A stretch of 64,000 nucleotides of DNA from Pestalotiopsis fici W106-1 (lineage: Eukaryota; Ascomycota; Sordariomycetes; Amphisphaeriales; Sporocadaceae), in NCBI RefSeq assembly GCF_000516985.1, contig NW_006917106.1, positions 307,024 to 371,023 of the forward strand. Reading direction: 5' to 3'. Position numbers and translations under genes: made by a program. Below, piece by piece: positions 48,255 through 59,748 of this stretch. The notes beneath the pieces are model-generated. The model ran no database searches. It was not told where the DNA came from and was given only the letters and a program-made list of their open reading frames with translations. The stretch's first letter is position 1. Every line of letters starts with the position of its first letter.

Positions 48255-49746
48255 CTAAGTGCTGGCCGAAGAGCTTCGTCCATCTATCTCTTTCCCGTTA
48301 CGTTTGAGAGAAATCTCATCCTCCATTCTATCAAACATGACGTGCCCCTTGTGGTCATGATCGCTAGGACTGGACTGTTGAACAGTAACATTAACGTCAA
48401 ATGTTCGTTGAATTCCAGCACCATGAGCAAGGTCATGATCGACATCTTCAGGGTCATGTCGAATCTTTGATTTGGTAAATGATTTTAGTCCAATATCACG
48501 ATTCCTACTATTGTGGGTGTTTTCGTCGGTTCCGTACTGGCGTCGGCGGTCGGACTCGGATAAAGTATTGAGATAGACGTCGTTGGCTCCGCTCCGAGCG
48601 AGGCGGGTGATGAGTGTTGCCATGGACATTTCAATGTTGAGCTTGACCATGTACGCCACGGGGTGGAATTGGATGAAAACAACTTGATTGGGAAGAGACA
48701 TGAGGCCAATAAGCATTGCCTATACATAATTAGCACTATTGGTCTGTCAAAACCCTTGAGACAAGGATCACTTACATCCATTAGGATGGAAACCACCATG
48801 AGCTTGGCATTGAAGCTGACAAGCGGCTTGTACTTTACAAGACCATATTGATCGAGGAGACGCTTCTTTACAATTCGCAGAAAATACCCTGTTGCTTGAT
48901 TAGCCGCACCATCCATATGAATATGACCTCGAATCGTGGTGTGCTCCATTGGGTTGGCTTCTCAATAGAGAATAGAAAAAGAAATGCTGTCTCGAGAAGC
49001 TTACAGTTCAAGCCAGCGTCCACAATCAGAATCAAGACCTTTGAAATTCTGTCCCAGTATTCGTTGATATGGGTGAAACTAGGTTACTCTAGTTAGCCAA
49101 GAGCGATCCAGTGAAAACAGAATTATACTTGCATGTCACTGGGTGGCGGGTCCATGTGAGCAGGAATCCAAATCGCGAAGACTGTCTCTAATGTTAGCCA
49201 CTGTTTCTAACCATTAAGGGGGCCTTTCTGGTGAAGCCAACAGAAGTTAACAAGTCATACCCAGAATCTCAATGACCAAGATAAGGAGAAAAGTTCCCCA
49301 TTTCAACCAAGTAATTAGTTTCTTGTCCTCGTGAATGATTGCTATTCGGTTGATAATGATCTGCATCAAAAGTTGCACTTCGAACACCCATAAGAGCAGC
49401 TAAGTCCATAAAAGTCAGCGAGTCCCAATGGTCAGCCGTGTTCTCATAAGCTTACAATGAAAAATAAGACAGGCACCCTAATGCTACATGTTAGTTCAAT
49501 GAATAAAGAATACTGGAGGGCTCAAACGTACGTAGCTGAGAGGATGCCATCGAGAAACAGCCATGCAATTATCGCAATGGCCAAATTGGCTGCGATCTCG
49601 CCCCAGAGCATGTAGATGTAAGTGCTTCGTAAAGGATTTTTATTCCTCTTCGTCTGTTTCAAGGCCTCCCAGACTGTCAGAAATCCAAAACCCAGCGTAA
49701 ACCCAGCCGCCAGTGAGGCGACCTGATAATCGGTTTTGCTTGCCAT
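48255..49746 (-). CDS. conserved fungal polytopic (about 7-TM) membrane protein
   Basis: Seven exons fit: 49746-49532, 49477-49456, 49399-49261, 49181-49133, 49078-49005, 48888-48776 and 48719-48255, giving 358 residues with every phase consistent. Exon 2 is only 22 nt. The intron between exons 4 and 5 begins GCAAGT and ends AG, a GC-AG intron: no GT donor there keeps the frame, while the GC donor restores 'DIFTHINEYWDRISKV'. About seven hydrophobic helices are visible, including 'VASLAAGFTLGFGFLTVWEA', 'EIAANLAIAIIAWLFLDGIL', 'WVFEVQLLMQIIINRIAII', 'VLILIVDAGLNWYFLRIV' and 'MLIGLMSLPNQVVFIQFH'. A 110-residue hydrophilic tail follows. I have a sense of seeing this sequence type in other ascomycetes as an uncharacterised integral membrane protein. 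Receptor-like function is possible but unproven. Confidence 0.8.
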
Positions 49747-52700
49747 GTCTAGTACATGCGTGTCGTTTGAAGAATTCTTGAGGCGATACCAACGGTACTT
49801 TGTGGATGTAACTTGACTGACAAGAGGAGAGATGAGTATATGTTCGTATAAAAAAGTATGTGATGATTAGGGGAGAGAGAAAGACCCCGAGTCGTGTAAA
49901 TGGAGCCAGAGAGAGGTATATGACTTCGCTTAGCCTTGAGCACACATTCACCGGTGCTTCTTCCTGATATCCGAAGTGGACTGGAATATAGTTGCCTCCA
50001 CTCCACAAATCTCAAGGGTACCTGACAGCAACGCATGCTTCACTCTGGTTTGCATGAAACTTGATCCACGTGGGTTCACTACCACGCAGCGTAGTATCGG
50101 GTGGATTAGACTACTCTCAGCCTGCTGGTCATGGTGTTGAAGTACGGATATTTTGGCCCACACGAGTATAGCGTGGAGACAATGTTCCGCAAAGCGGAGT
50201 TCGATTTATGCACAAACATGCGTTTTGACCCAGATGGAGAATACACCGTCAAGGTGACACAAGGCCAACTACTAATTAAACGAAGCGTCAGGGACCTGCA
50301 TCTCAAGTGCCGGCCTGCCATGTTTTAACGTTGGCAACCTTGTCAGCTTATACAAATGACTGTACATCGGCACAGGATGTATGCTTTTTGATCGTCCAGC
50401 ATTTAGTCTTCTTTGCCCAAAAAAAAAAGAATAAACGACTCTAATCGGAAATAATTCCATGGACAGGCAAGATTGACTAACATCCCCGAGAGGCTGAGTC
50501 TATAATCCGACGCCTTTAACGCTCTAGTCCACAATCATCCTCGCTTCTTCTCGGGGCGTGGCAAACGACCTCTGGTGGCGGCGAACTGGGCGCGCCTTAT
50601 CGTTGGAGCTATCGCTAGCGACTCCATTTCTATTTGTTTTCCGAAGGCCCTGATGCATCTGGCATATGGCTTTTTCTTCTACTTGGAAAAATCAGATTTC
50701 GAAGCCATAATGTAGTGTAGAGACCCCTATCCTCATACCCCACTTGTCCTTTACCATGTCAATAATGGTTCCGATCATGCCGGATTAACCGTCAGATCGA
50801 ACCGGTGCCATCTGCTGGCTGTGTTCTCACCAAATCTCCAAGAATTGTTTTCGCGGCCTCCCGCTTCGCAGTTACAGCACGTGGCGATGTATATCATGAC
50901 TGCCCCCCGTTGCATCCTGCTGTATGATGATCTCCAGACGCAACACGTCCGTGGGCATGGAGGTGGAGCAGGTACAACTTGATTCATACGGCTTTATACA
51001 TATCATCTTGCTGCGTGAGCCATGAGGTTCAGGTTGACTAGGATCTCTTCTCAAGCTCCCCCCGTTGAATCAAAACTGACAGTAACATATGCATGCAAGA
51101 AATGGGCCAGGGGCAACATCCCCTTGCATTTTCCCCATCATTCCATGTGTACAAAGCATGTCATGTTCCACCACTGATGACTCTATTGAGCTACCAACCG
51201 AGCCAACTTACTTGTTCCTCCAGATCCGCTTCTGGTCTTTCTAGTGCAAAGAAGAGGAAAGCTGAGGTCGCTCACGAGATCTTTGACATTTGTGTTCTCC
51301 GTAACATTGCATACTTATTACTGAGACAGGTAGGCAAGTGGAACTCTCACCACCATGATCCGCATCGCCAACTCCACAAAAAGTGCTATGACCTCTGGCG
51401 AGTCTAGAGAAGAGGCATAGCTTGCTCCCCGGATCGACATTCCGTTGCGCATACATACCTTAATGTATACTATGGTACGCACGCGTCCCACTTCTGATTG
51501 GTACGTCTCTGTAGGTGGCAGGCTCATATGTTACGGAGCTAGCCTTGTACATTGGCGGATGCAACGAAGAATTTTTACAGAAACTAGGCTTGCCAGACAT
51601 TTCCTGACTTCGGGTATGTGCAGGGAGAGATTTGCCGATATCAATATCACAACAGAACCAATAGCCGAATGAAAGACCTACTGCCTTACCTGTATCGTCT
51701 GGCCCACGATCCTACCTTAATGACCAATATGCGCATCCATCTTCTAGCCCCGAAAAGACTCCTAGTAGCATCGCTGCTCGGCGAATCTCGATGCTCTTAT
51801 ATAGTGGACCATTACTGCTGCGTACCACGCTTATTAGTATCAGTATGTGCGGCGGAATCCGCTATTCGTTTTTCCCCCACCTCTTTCCCCAAAGCAGCTT
51901 ATTACCGCTGACGAATTTCGGTTTGCTAGCTATAGTGGAAACGCTCTTTTTTCTTCTTATGTACTGGCGGCCAAAACTGCGCACAGGTTTCTTAGATTCT
52001 TGGAGTCACGAACAATTATGACTACCTAACCTTAGTATTTACTTGACTCGTCTGGTAGCAATTATGGAATTATCATCTCCAAGGCACACATTTAGATTTC
52101 TCCTTTACCTAATTACGTACTTGGCCACGAGTACTGGCAGACACATTGTCCATAATTCTCCGCAGTCTGGCCTGAAGTCGGTAGGCTTCAAGTCATGATA
52201 CTCCATAGATCTTCATCCGAATGCAGCTGTCAATGTCTTGGCGAGCAATGAGCACCTGGGCAAGGAGTGGGGTTAATGGAGACGAGCAGGGCCTTGGCGA
52301 ACCGTGCTCTTCCTACCATGATTTTATTTCCTTGCACGCAGAAACGGAAACTCTCCGGAACTTATGGCCCGCGGACGGAGTTGAGAGATAGAAACGTCTA
52401 TTGATTCTCGTCAGCAACTCGGCCGATAGATATACGCATGACTAGGAAGAGTCGATTGTTTCGAATATCCTGAAATGAAGCCCAATGTAGAGCCAGTTGT
52501 AAGCTTGGCCACATGTCTTATCATCTCATTGAACTCGGTGCTGCTTGTATCGTGCCATGATCTCCTTGGCCATATGCAAAACTGCAGGGTAGTGCAATCT
52601 TACCGGAACCAATGTTGTGATCAAGGATTACACAGGCTTGGACTGCTATATTTCCATCAAGTAAAGAAGGAATACTCCTATCCGCTCCGACACCAAGTAT

Positions 52701-53582
52701 ATTCAAGAAATAATCTGATGCATTGAATTGTTGCCCTCGAAAACTTCTTGTTTCCTTGTGCAGTAAGTGAGGTTACCACGGAGGGAAAGGCAACAAAATG
52801 GCACCGAGATGACGAACTTGGACAAACTGTCACGGCATGGGTCTTTCCCCTCTCCCTTGACTCTCTCAAGTATTCAAGACATTTATACGAAATGCGGCGG
52901 CACGCGCAATGTCGCTCGCAAGACTAATATACACTCCCTCCGACACTATTCAATAGAACCCCGCCGACGGTTTAATAAAAGAAAGGGAAATCACACCAGC
53001 TTACGTACAGACAGTAACATAAAGTACACGTACTGTGTGTATGAGGTGCTCGACATACAAAACTGTCTCGTGGAATAGATGCAGCAATTTGATGTTCTGG
53101 TGGAAGTGTTGGTGTCTCAATATGAATTGTAGTTCTCCAGCTGCCCAGGGCTGACACCAGATGGCCATCTATTGGCCATTGTGTTCATTTGAAGATGCTC
53201 AGCGGGGCAATTAGAAGTGCTGGAGCTTTGGCCAACGGTCTTGGGACCGAATAACTATTGACGCGCTGAAGGCACGCGAAAAGTGTCCTGAAAGACAGGG
53301 GCACCATCGCACTTCTCCTGTACCTATCTGACCTACTACTACGTAGCTCCATCACCAAGCACGACGACTGAATGTGACACCAACTGAAAGAAGTCTGAGG
53401 ACAACAACACCCCTTTCTTACCTTCACGCCACTCATTTGACAGCTATTTCCCTCTGTTATCAGGACTCAACGCGCCCGGCCACTGCTCCTGTCGCCTCTG
53501 TAATTACTTGCGCCCTTAATCACCTATCAATTAGTCACCAGTCGAACCAACCAATACACAATTCAGCCAGCCAAACGCAACC
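49747..53582. other. 3.8-kb gene-poor spacer
   Basis: No recognisable genes. It begins with the promoter of the polytopic membrane protein and ends with the promoter of DPM3. Only short frames are present, and no repeats or transposon motifs stand out. Confidence 0.5.
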
Positions 53583-54043
53583 ATGACCCGCGCCCAGCAG
53601 ACCATCTCAATCGCACTCCTGGCATCTTCTGTGCGCTCTCCTCCCATCAAACGACCCATGCATCCCAGTGTCATTGATAGCTAATGTGGACTCAGTTCTA
53701 CCTCGCCCTCTTCCTTCAGCTCGTGCCGCTGCCCGAACTGATTCAGACCGAAATTGTTCCTGTGGTATGTCACATTTGCCCTCCATTGCTGCCACCGCCG
53801 CTACCAACGCCCACTGTTTCGTACCGTTCACCGCGAAAGCCTTCGAGTCCAAGTACATGTTTGCTGACCGTTGATTCATAGCTTCCATTCTGGGCACTCG
53901 TCTCTTTCGGTGCCTTTCTTCTCTTCCGCCTTGGTTGGAATGTCATGACCTTCAACGACGTACCCGAGGCACACAAGGAACTCATGGGCGAGATCGAAAT
54001 GGCGAAGAAGGACCTGCGTGCTTTGGGAGTCGATGTGGACTAG
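53583..54043 (+). CDS. DPM3: dolichol-phosphate mannosyltransferase subunit 3
   Basis: Tethers the catalytic DPM1 subunit to the ER membrane for synthesis of dolichol-phosphate-mannose. Three exons (53583-53630, 53696-53764, 53882-54043) give 92 residues, the normal size for the family. Two membrane helices are visible: 'ISIALLASSFYLALFLQLV' and 'LPFWALVSFGAFLLFRLGW'. The C-terminal coiled segment 'FNDVPEAHKELMGEIEMAKK' then 'DLRALGVDVD' is the conserved DPM1-binding part. Introns are 65 and 117 nt with GT-AG ends, both in phase 0. It converges with the 763-residue gene on the other strand. Confidence 0.92.
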
Positions 54044-54428
54044 ACGGGACATTTTGCGACAAGATCCACGTCCAGCGAGCTCAGCTAGCAACAAGGAGCG
54101 ATACTGTTACACGATGCAGGCGGCGCAACAGCGTTGGAAGGATCAGGTCACGTTTCCACACCTTTGCAACGACAAGAGAACCCTCTCCAGAGGTCACTTC
54201 TCGCCCAAGTGACTGCATTGGCAGCCTGAAAGGCAACAGATTCAACATGTTGAAGACACAATTCGTCAGGGGTCAAGGGTAGTTGGGCCGGCCACCATAA
54301 TGTCAATAAGAGTACCTGTATCATCATTAGATGATCTTGTCTAGCACGATCCCATCTGACGCCTGCATGCTTTCCGGACTTCCTTGTGGTGTGAATGGGC
54401 CAATTCTGTTCATGCTTGTTCTGTGCGT
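54044..54428. other. intergenic between convergent genes
   Basis: 3' regions of DPM3 and the 763-residue protein gene; no feature recognised. Confidence 0.5.
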
Positions 54429-56779
54429 TTATTCCTTCTCATCCCTAGCCAGCAGTGCAACGACCGTTTTCAGGGCTCCCATCGGGTCATCACCGTCTTG
54501 GACAAGCTTGTCAAATATGACCGGAATTTTCGCCAATCGCCCTGCAGTATCTTTGCTGTGCCCTTTTCAGAAACAGTGTCAGTCAGTAGCGAGCGTACAT
54601 GGATCAAGGGCTGTGACCTACATTTGCCCGGTGTATGGACCAGGAGTTTGATGGTATTTCGTCCCTCTCCGGTCCAGTCAAATGTAATCTGCCAGTTAAT
54701 CCGCAATTCCACCTTATCCTTTCCCTGCGAGCCAAGAACCAAATCGAGGCCAGTCCGTCCAAGTTCAGAAACCAATTGTTTTCTTGTCATCTCAAACTTG
54801 TTTCCATCAATTTCCACTTCCTCGTCAGAGTTTGCTCGCGTAACATCAACTACTGTCTTGTGGAGACGCTTCCTCCGCTTCGCCCGCCGTAGATCACGGG
54901 CACATTTCAGGATACCTTGTGTATGACCCAACTCTTTTGCGATACACGACCACAATCTAGCCCGCTTACTGGCTAACCTCGTCCACTCGGCCATTGCCCA
55001 TGTCATGACAGCGATATTTCGCCTGGAAGAACCCAATGAATTCGTATCAGTGCCTAGAACCCTCTCGATAAAGGGGCCAAGTTCGCCAACAGCTGCAGGC
55101 TCCAGCTTGGGCACAACAAGCTCCAATATTGACAGGGTCTTTGTGTCAACAAGCATATCTATCTGTGCTGAGAAGAGTCCTTTTGGCATGGATGTTATAG
55201 ATATATGATGCTGTTGTATCACATCAGGAGCATCGTCACTTGGTTCGCGAGGGATGATTGTAGTCGCCGACGCAAAGCTAAGTGGTGTAAACAGTTCAAG
55301 GTAGGGTCTTTCCTCAGCTAGACTCATCTGCAGTGGTTCATGTGACGTGGGCGGCAGTTGGTCTACTTGATCTAATGGTTGAAAAGGACTCGGTAGAGCT
55401 GCCAATTGGCTCCCAAAAGGTAGGAAGGACATGGGATCAAGCGCTGCCTTTAGCCAAGCCTCTGATGCTTGCACTTGGGGCTCTTGCTCGAGCGGTGGAG
55501 CATGCCGAAGAAGAATGTCGAATAAAGCATCCGGATCTTGAATTGTTGTTGATGTCCGCCCAGCAGAGCCACGGTGTTGTGGGGAATTGAGATTATCGTT
55601 TTCTCTGCGTGCGACCTCTAGGTCAGCCAGCAGCTGACTGACTTCCGCTTGCAGCAAGTCTCGAGTCGCCGTCTTCTCCGCCAAAGGATCCGGATCTTTG
55701 ATACGTCGAGCTGTGTGCGGCTTGCTTGGGGTTGATTGTGACTGTTCTTGCGCATTTCTTTCTTTGCCCTGATCCGATGTTTCTATACGTGCTGCTGGTT
55801 GAAGCGCTTGCGACAATGCCGCTTCATGCTGTGCCAAGCTCTTTGATGCCGGCCGAAGTACCTTGGCGGAGTTTTTTGCCAGAGCCTCCTTTCCAAAAGA
55901 CTCGAAGTCAGTCGGTCGCACCGGCGGTTGCTTCAAGGGTGAACTGCCACTACGAAGCTTGTCAGCCAGAGCCCTACTCCTCCTGGGTCGCTTAGACGGC
56001 GTGTTATGGATTCCCATGGGTGACGTATTGACTGCATCCGGATTCGATAAGCCCTTCTCCGTTGGTGTAGGCGGAAGCTCTGGCTCATCGGGCTCTTGCA
56101 CAGGCAGTACACCACGCGGTGGAGATCTGCGTAGGGCCCGCCCTTTGAAAGGGTCTAGTAACTCCTCCTCTTGCACTGAAGGCGGCGGGAGCGGTCGCGG
56201 TGATGGTCGATGCATCGAGCGTCGCGGTCTGCCTCGCATTCCACCGAGACTTTGACGGATCGGGCTCTGTGGCTCTCTGACTGACGGACCAAGTGCCATG
56301 TTGGAACCAGCTGGATCAGATGCCGGTCTATTCTCTGATGCGCCCTCCAATTGGGCGGTCACGGCCTGGTCGTCTCCGCCATCGCTACCATCGCTCCCAT
56401 CGCTTGGGGATTCTCGAGGCGCTGGGCCAGTGCGCAGAGTACGCGCCCGGCCCTCTCCGTCCGGGGAGATGGATAAAGAGGTCTGTCTCCTCGTCGACCG
56501 TCTCACAGATTGGGCGCCGGATGATGGAGCGGCAGGACTATCTGACCCGCCTGGTGGAAGACTCGAAGTTTTGCGTCGCTTGGGGGCGGAGGTTTCCATA
56601 TCAGTGGCAGAGTTGACTGTATCTAACTTGACATGATTGGCATATGAATCCTCATAAGCCTCTCGGAAATATCGATGCTCGGATGTCGTTCTCAAGACGT
56701 ATGTAGACTCGCGAAGTGTTGGTATGGTGGGGTTGAATGTTGATCTTGCACGATTTCTCAACCTGGTGGGCTGTTGCAA
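54429..56779 (-). CDS. uncharacterised nuclear-type protein with fungal C-terminal domain (5' end unresolved)
   Basis: Two exons fit (56779-54622 and 54562-54429, intron 59 nt), giving 763 readable residues. The splice was chosen because it turns the tail into 'WHSKDTAGRLAKIPVIFDKL' and 'DPMGALKTVVALLARDEKE', which matches my recollection of this family; without it the frame ends in unrelated sequence. Residues 22-52 hold 'LRESTYVLRTTSEHRYFREA'. Residues 60-380 are low-complexity, Pro/Ser/Arg-rich and probably disordered. The C-terminal 200 residues look folded ('ELGPFIERVLGTDTNSLG', 'WAMAEWTRLASKRARLW', 'ELRINWQITFDWTGEG'). There is no ATG before residue 61 (56599), yet residues 22-52 look conserved, so a short upstream exon with the start is likely. 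Function unknown. Confidence 0.72.
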
Positions 56780-57275
56780 TTCAATGAATTATGACCTAAC
56801 CGGTCATCAATATACCGATTGGAAAAGGGTAAGAGTTATAGACTACCCACGTCTTGTCTTGAAACACTTGTCAAATTGAATACTTTTTAATCGCAATGAT
56901 ACAATCTTTTGTGAGTGTAACGAATGTATCTTCGCATGTCCAATCGCGTCCTGGTTGAATCGCGTGGTTGGCCAACGCGTCTCTTTGCCATAGCTACAGG
57001 CTACATACCATGTGGTGTGGTGCCTATGTATGTAATGCACCCAGGTACCACACAAGCTCCATGTCGGCTTCAGTCAAAGGGTCCACCTAGACAAGTGTGC
57101 GCTATGACGTTTTCTCTCTAATGGATTGCCAAGCGGAAGTTTATTAGCGCCATTGGTTGAAAACACCATCGTTAGCAATCACTACATACCTTCGTGCCTT
57201 GGTTCGTGCGATTCCGACTTTGCGACATTATCCTCTCAACACGTTTGCCCGCACCCTTCGTTCATTCTGCCTGTC
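56780..57275. promoter_or_regulatory. divergent promoter region
   Basis: A 496-bp gap between the minus-strand 763-residue gene and the plus-strand oxidoreductase-like-domain gene. It should contain the missing first exon of the former. I could not place it with confidence: no ATG-containing exon with a phase-0 GT donor was found close by. Confidence 0.45.
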
Positions 57276-58232
57276 ATGTCGCCTCTCGCCTCTCGCCCCT
57301 TGTTCAGGGGAGCTCTTCAGCTCTCCTCGACCTTCTCTAAGCGTTCCATCTCGTCCTTTAACAAGACACCGCCACCAGCCAACAAGGGCCCCAACAGCGG
57401 TAGCGAACAAGCTCTACCTATCGGCCCTTACTATGAGGCCATCATTGTAACGCCTCAACCCATTCCTGAGACCAAGCCAGAGGAGCCGCCCACCTCTTCG
57501 CCCAAGTCTCCTCGTAGCACAGCCAAAAAGAACGCCGCGGCACGTAAGAACCCTCCTTCTAGAATCAGACCTCGTGGCTAATATGCGTCACCTCATGTAG
57601 AAGACCAACGGCAACACCAGCCAGTAGATACATCCCCGGCGCCGGCTCCTTCACCTTCCACTGAACCTGCGACAGCGCAGGAGAAAGCACGCATCATTTT
57701 CGGCTCTCGACTCGCTGGCCCAATCGAGCGAGCAGAGAGACTACAGGCAATCAAGGACAAGAGCACCATGATCGCAGGAGTTCGGGTACCCCCTAAACCT
57801 GAGGAACCAGACAATTGTTGCATGAGCGGATGCGTCAATTGCGTCTGGGACCGATACCGTGACGAAATGGAGGACTGGGTGTCTGCTAGTAAAGAAGCAG
57901 AACGATGTCTGCAAGCCCAGCGCGCTCAAGGTCCCGTCGATGCGCTGAGTAGTGCGAGTGCTGTCAAGGAAATGGATGGATCGAAAGAGCCAGCTTCGGC
58001 GACTTCTGGCTCGGGTCATGTGCAGCCCGGTTCAAGCGTCAATGAAGCAGTGAGCATGGATGATGATGGAGGAGGTAGTGACACGAATTGGCCGACACCA
58101 CAACCCAAAATTGCCAAAGACTTGTGGGACGACGGCTTGTACAAGAACGTTCCCGTTGGTATTCGGGAGTTCATGAAGACGGAAAAGAAGCTGAAACAGA
58201 GGCATGAGGAAGAGGGCTCTGTCGGTGGTTAA
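57276..58232 (+). CDS. mitochondrial oxidoreductase-like-domain protein (OXLD1-type)
   Basis: Two exons (57276-57543 and 57601-58232, intron 57 nt) give 299 residues. The N-terminus is rich in Arg, Ser and Leu without acids ('SPLASRPLFRGALQLSSTFS'), as in a mitochondrial presequence. A Pro/Ser linker follows. The diagnostic block is 'PPKPEEPDNCCMSGCVNCVW' then 'DRYRDEMEDW' (about 153-182), the Cys-rich oxidoreductase-like domain. The C-terminus is acidic, then ends in a lysine-rich helix. Exon 1 continues in frame into a TAA after 'RIRPRG', but a strong GTAAGA donor just before it and a CTAAT/TAG acceptor side remove the stop. The biochemical role of the domain is poorly known. Confidence 0.82.
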
Positions 58233-58728
58233 GAATGCGCGCGAATACCCCCAAGGTTTCTATCGTAATATACATCATCTTTCAGACAACTTTGGCAATC
58301 CATTCGACTCGTTCGCCAGTAAAATCCATGGGCATCGCGCGTATATTGAAGTAATGGAGCCTGCTGACCTTTGCAGCTTCCACCACCTGGAACCTGGATC
58401 GACACCATGCGAAAGGAAGCTTGGGGTATCGTGTCCCAACTACCTCAGAGCATCGCTTTCTCCGTCTGAATAAACTTACTCGGGTGAGTCACTGCTTTAG
58501 ACTTTGCGCATACAAAGGGACTCGTGAACCAAGAACATCTGTGCCTGCCTGTTCACCTGCATGAGCCAGACCAACTACTACTACTTTGGCCACAATATTT
58601 CTCCTCCTTGACTGCAACATAACACAACACAGAAATATCTACTCAGCTACTTTAAGGGGATAACCAACTTACCATCAAACAAGTATCCGAATCGTCCACA
58701 ACAATACTAGTGCAACCAGTCTTCAACC
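58233..58728. other. intergenic, promoter of DUF3669 gene
   Basis: No gene is seen. The last 100 bases are A/C-rich, typical of a fungal leader. Confidence 0.45.
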
Positions 58729-59748
58729 ATGGCACACAAAGTATTCCACCGAGAAAGCTCCTCATCCACAGCCTATCGACGCATCGGCGCTGGCTTTTGC
58801 GGATCGGTTTGGGGTGATCCTGAACACCACAATGTTGATTCCTCTGTCGCAATCAAACGCGAAGACGGCGGCCCCGGGCGGTCACTATTTAACGACTTTC
58901 AAATTCACAAGATACTCATCACAGCCTACAATGAGTGCCCACAGCATATTCAGGCCGCTTTCCAAATTCCAGAATGTCATGAGTTCGTTCCAGATACGTA
59001 TGCTGGCTGGACGACTACCACTCTCCTGAATCGGTTTCCACAAGGGTATACTGCTTGCAACATTCTTATCACACAGAGGATCCCGCCATTCCCTGAGCAG
59101 GCTCGTCATGCACTGACCGACAAATTCTGTCCTACTCATCTCATTGAAAACATCAAAGCTGATACCAACAACCTCGATTGCCTAGTTCGCCCATATCTAG
59201 GTCGTCGCAAGTTCGGACAATGCCGATCCAAATTGCGCGTCTTCAGTCTGCGGAATTATCCACTCCATATCGATCAAATGTCGGATCTCGGACTGGACGC
59301 CTTTGGCTACTCGACTGCCATTGCCAGAGCTTTGGCATTCATGTATTGGAAAGGAAAGATCGATGCCAACGACGTCGAGTTTGTTCTCGCACCAGCACCA
59401 GATTTTGCTTTGTCACAGTTCCATTCGGCGCATCTCGGCGGCCACAACTTGTGGATTCTGGACTTTGATTGCTGCAAAAGCATGTCGATGAATAAGGAAG
59501 GAGTACACCGGGCAGCACAAGCTTTTCTGCGTAATGATCCATTTTATCCATGTCCCGGGCGAGAGAACAAGGAGGATCAAGAGCTGTGGAAACACTTTAG
59601 AGCTCAGTTCCTGGAAGCAAGCTCATATTTATTGCATGATGACGACGAGGCATCCAGAATACTTCCAAATTTGCTCATGGAAACCATTGAGAAGTTTGTA
59701 CAGGAATCAAGCGCCGGCCAGCAGCGTATACATGAACCAGTGCAATAA
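58729..59748 (+). CDS. DUF3669-domain protein, kinase-fold-like
   Basis: A single-exon gene of 339 residues. It matches the fungal DUF3669 family in my recollection: 'YRRIGAGFCGSVWG' (16-29), 'AIKREDGGPGRSLFNDFQIH' (41-60), 'LDCLVRPYLGRRK' (149-161), 'VFSLRNYPLHIDQM' (171-184), 'DANDVEFVLAP' (212-222) and 'LWILDFDCCKSM' (241-252). The Gly-rich loop, the AIK lysine (Lys43), an Asn-bearing catalytic-loop-like segment and the DFD triplet together recall a protein-kinase or aminoglycoside-kinase fold. That reading is inference. Activity and substrate are unknown. The start ATG has a good context (ACCATGG). Confidence 0.8.
   Translation: MAHKVFHRESSSSTAYRRIGAGFCGSVWGDPEHHNVDSSVAIKREDGGPGRSLFNDFQIHKILITAYNECPQHIQAAFQIPECHEFVPDTYAGWTTTTLLNRFPQGYTACNILITQRIPPFPEQARHALTDKFCPTHLIENIKADTNNLDCLVRPYLGRRKFGQCRSKLRVFSLRNYPLHIDQMSDLGLDAFGYSTAIARALAFMYWKGKIDANDVEFVLAPAPDFALSQFHSAHLGGHNLWILDFDCCKSMSMNKEGVHRAAQAFLRNDPFYPCPGRENKEDQELWKHFRAQFLEASSYLLHDDDEASRILPNLLMETIEKFVQESSAGQQRIHEPVQ

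Noticed and set aside
57276..57600. Reading the oxidoreductase-like gene as a pseudogene because of an in-frame TAA
   Set aside because: A strong GTAAGA donor, CTAAT branch-like site and TAG acceptor remove the stop and keep the frame.
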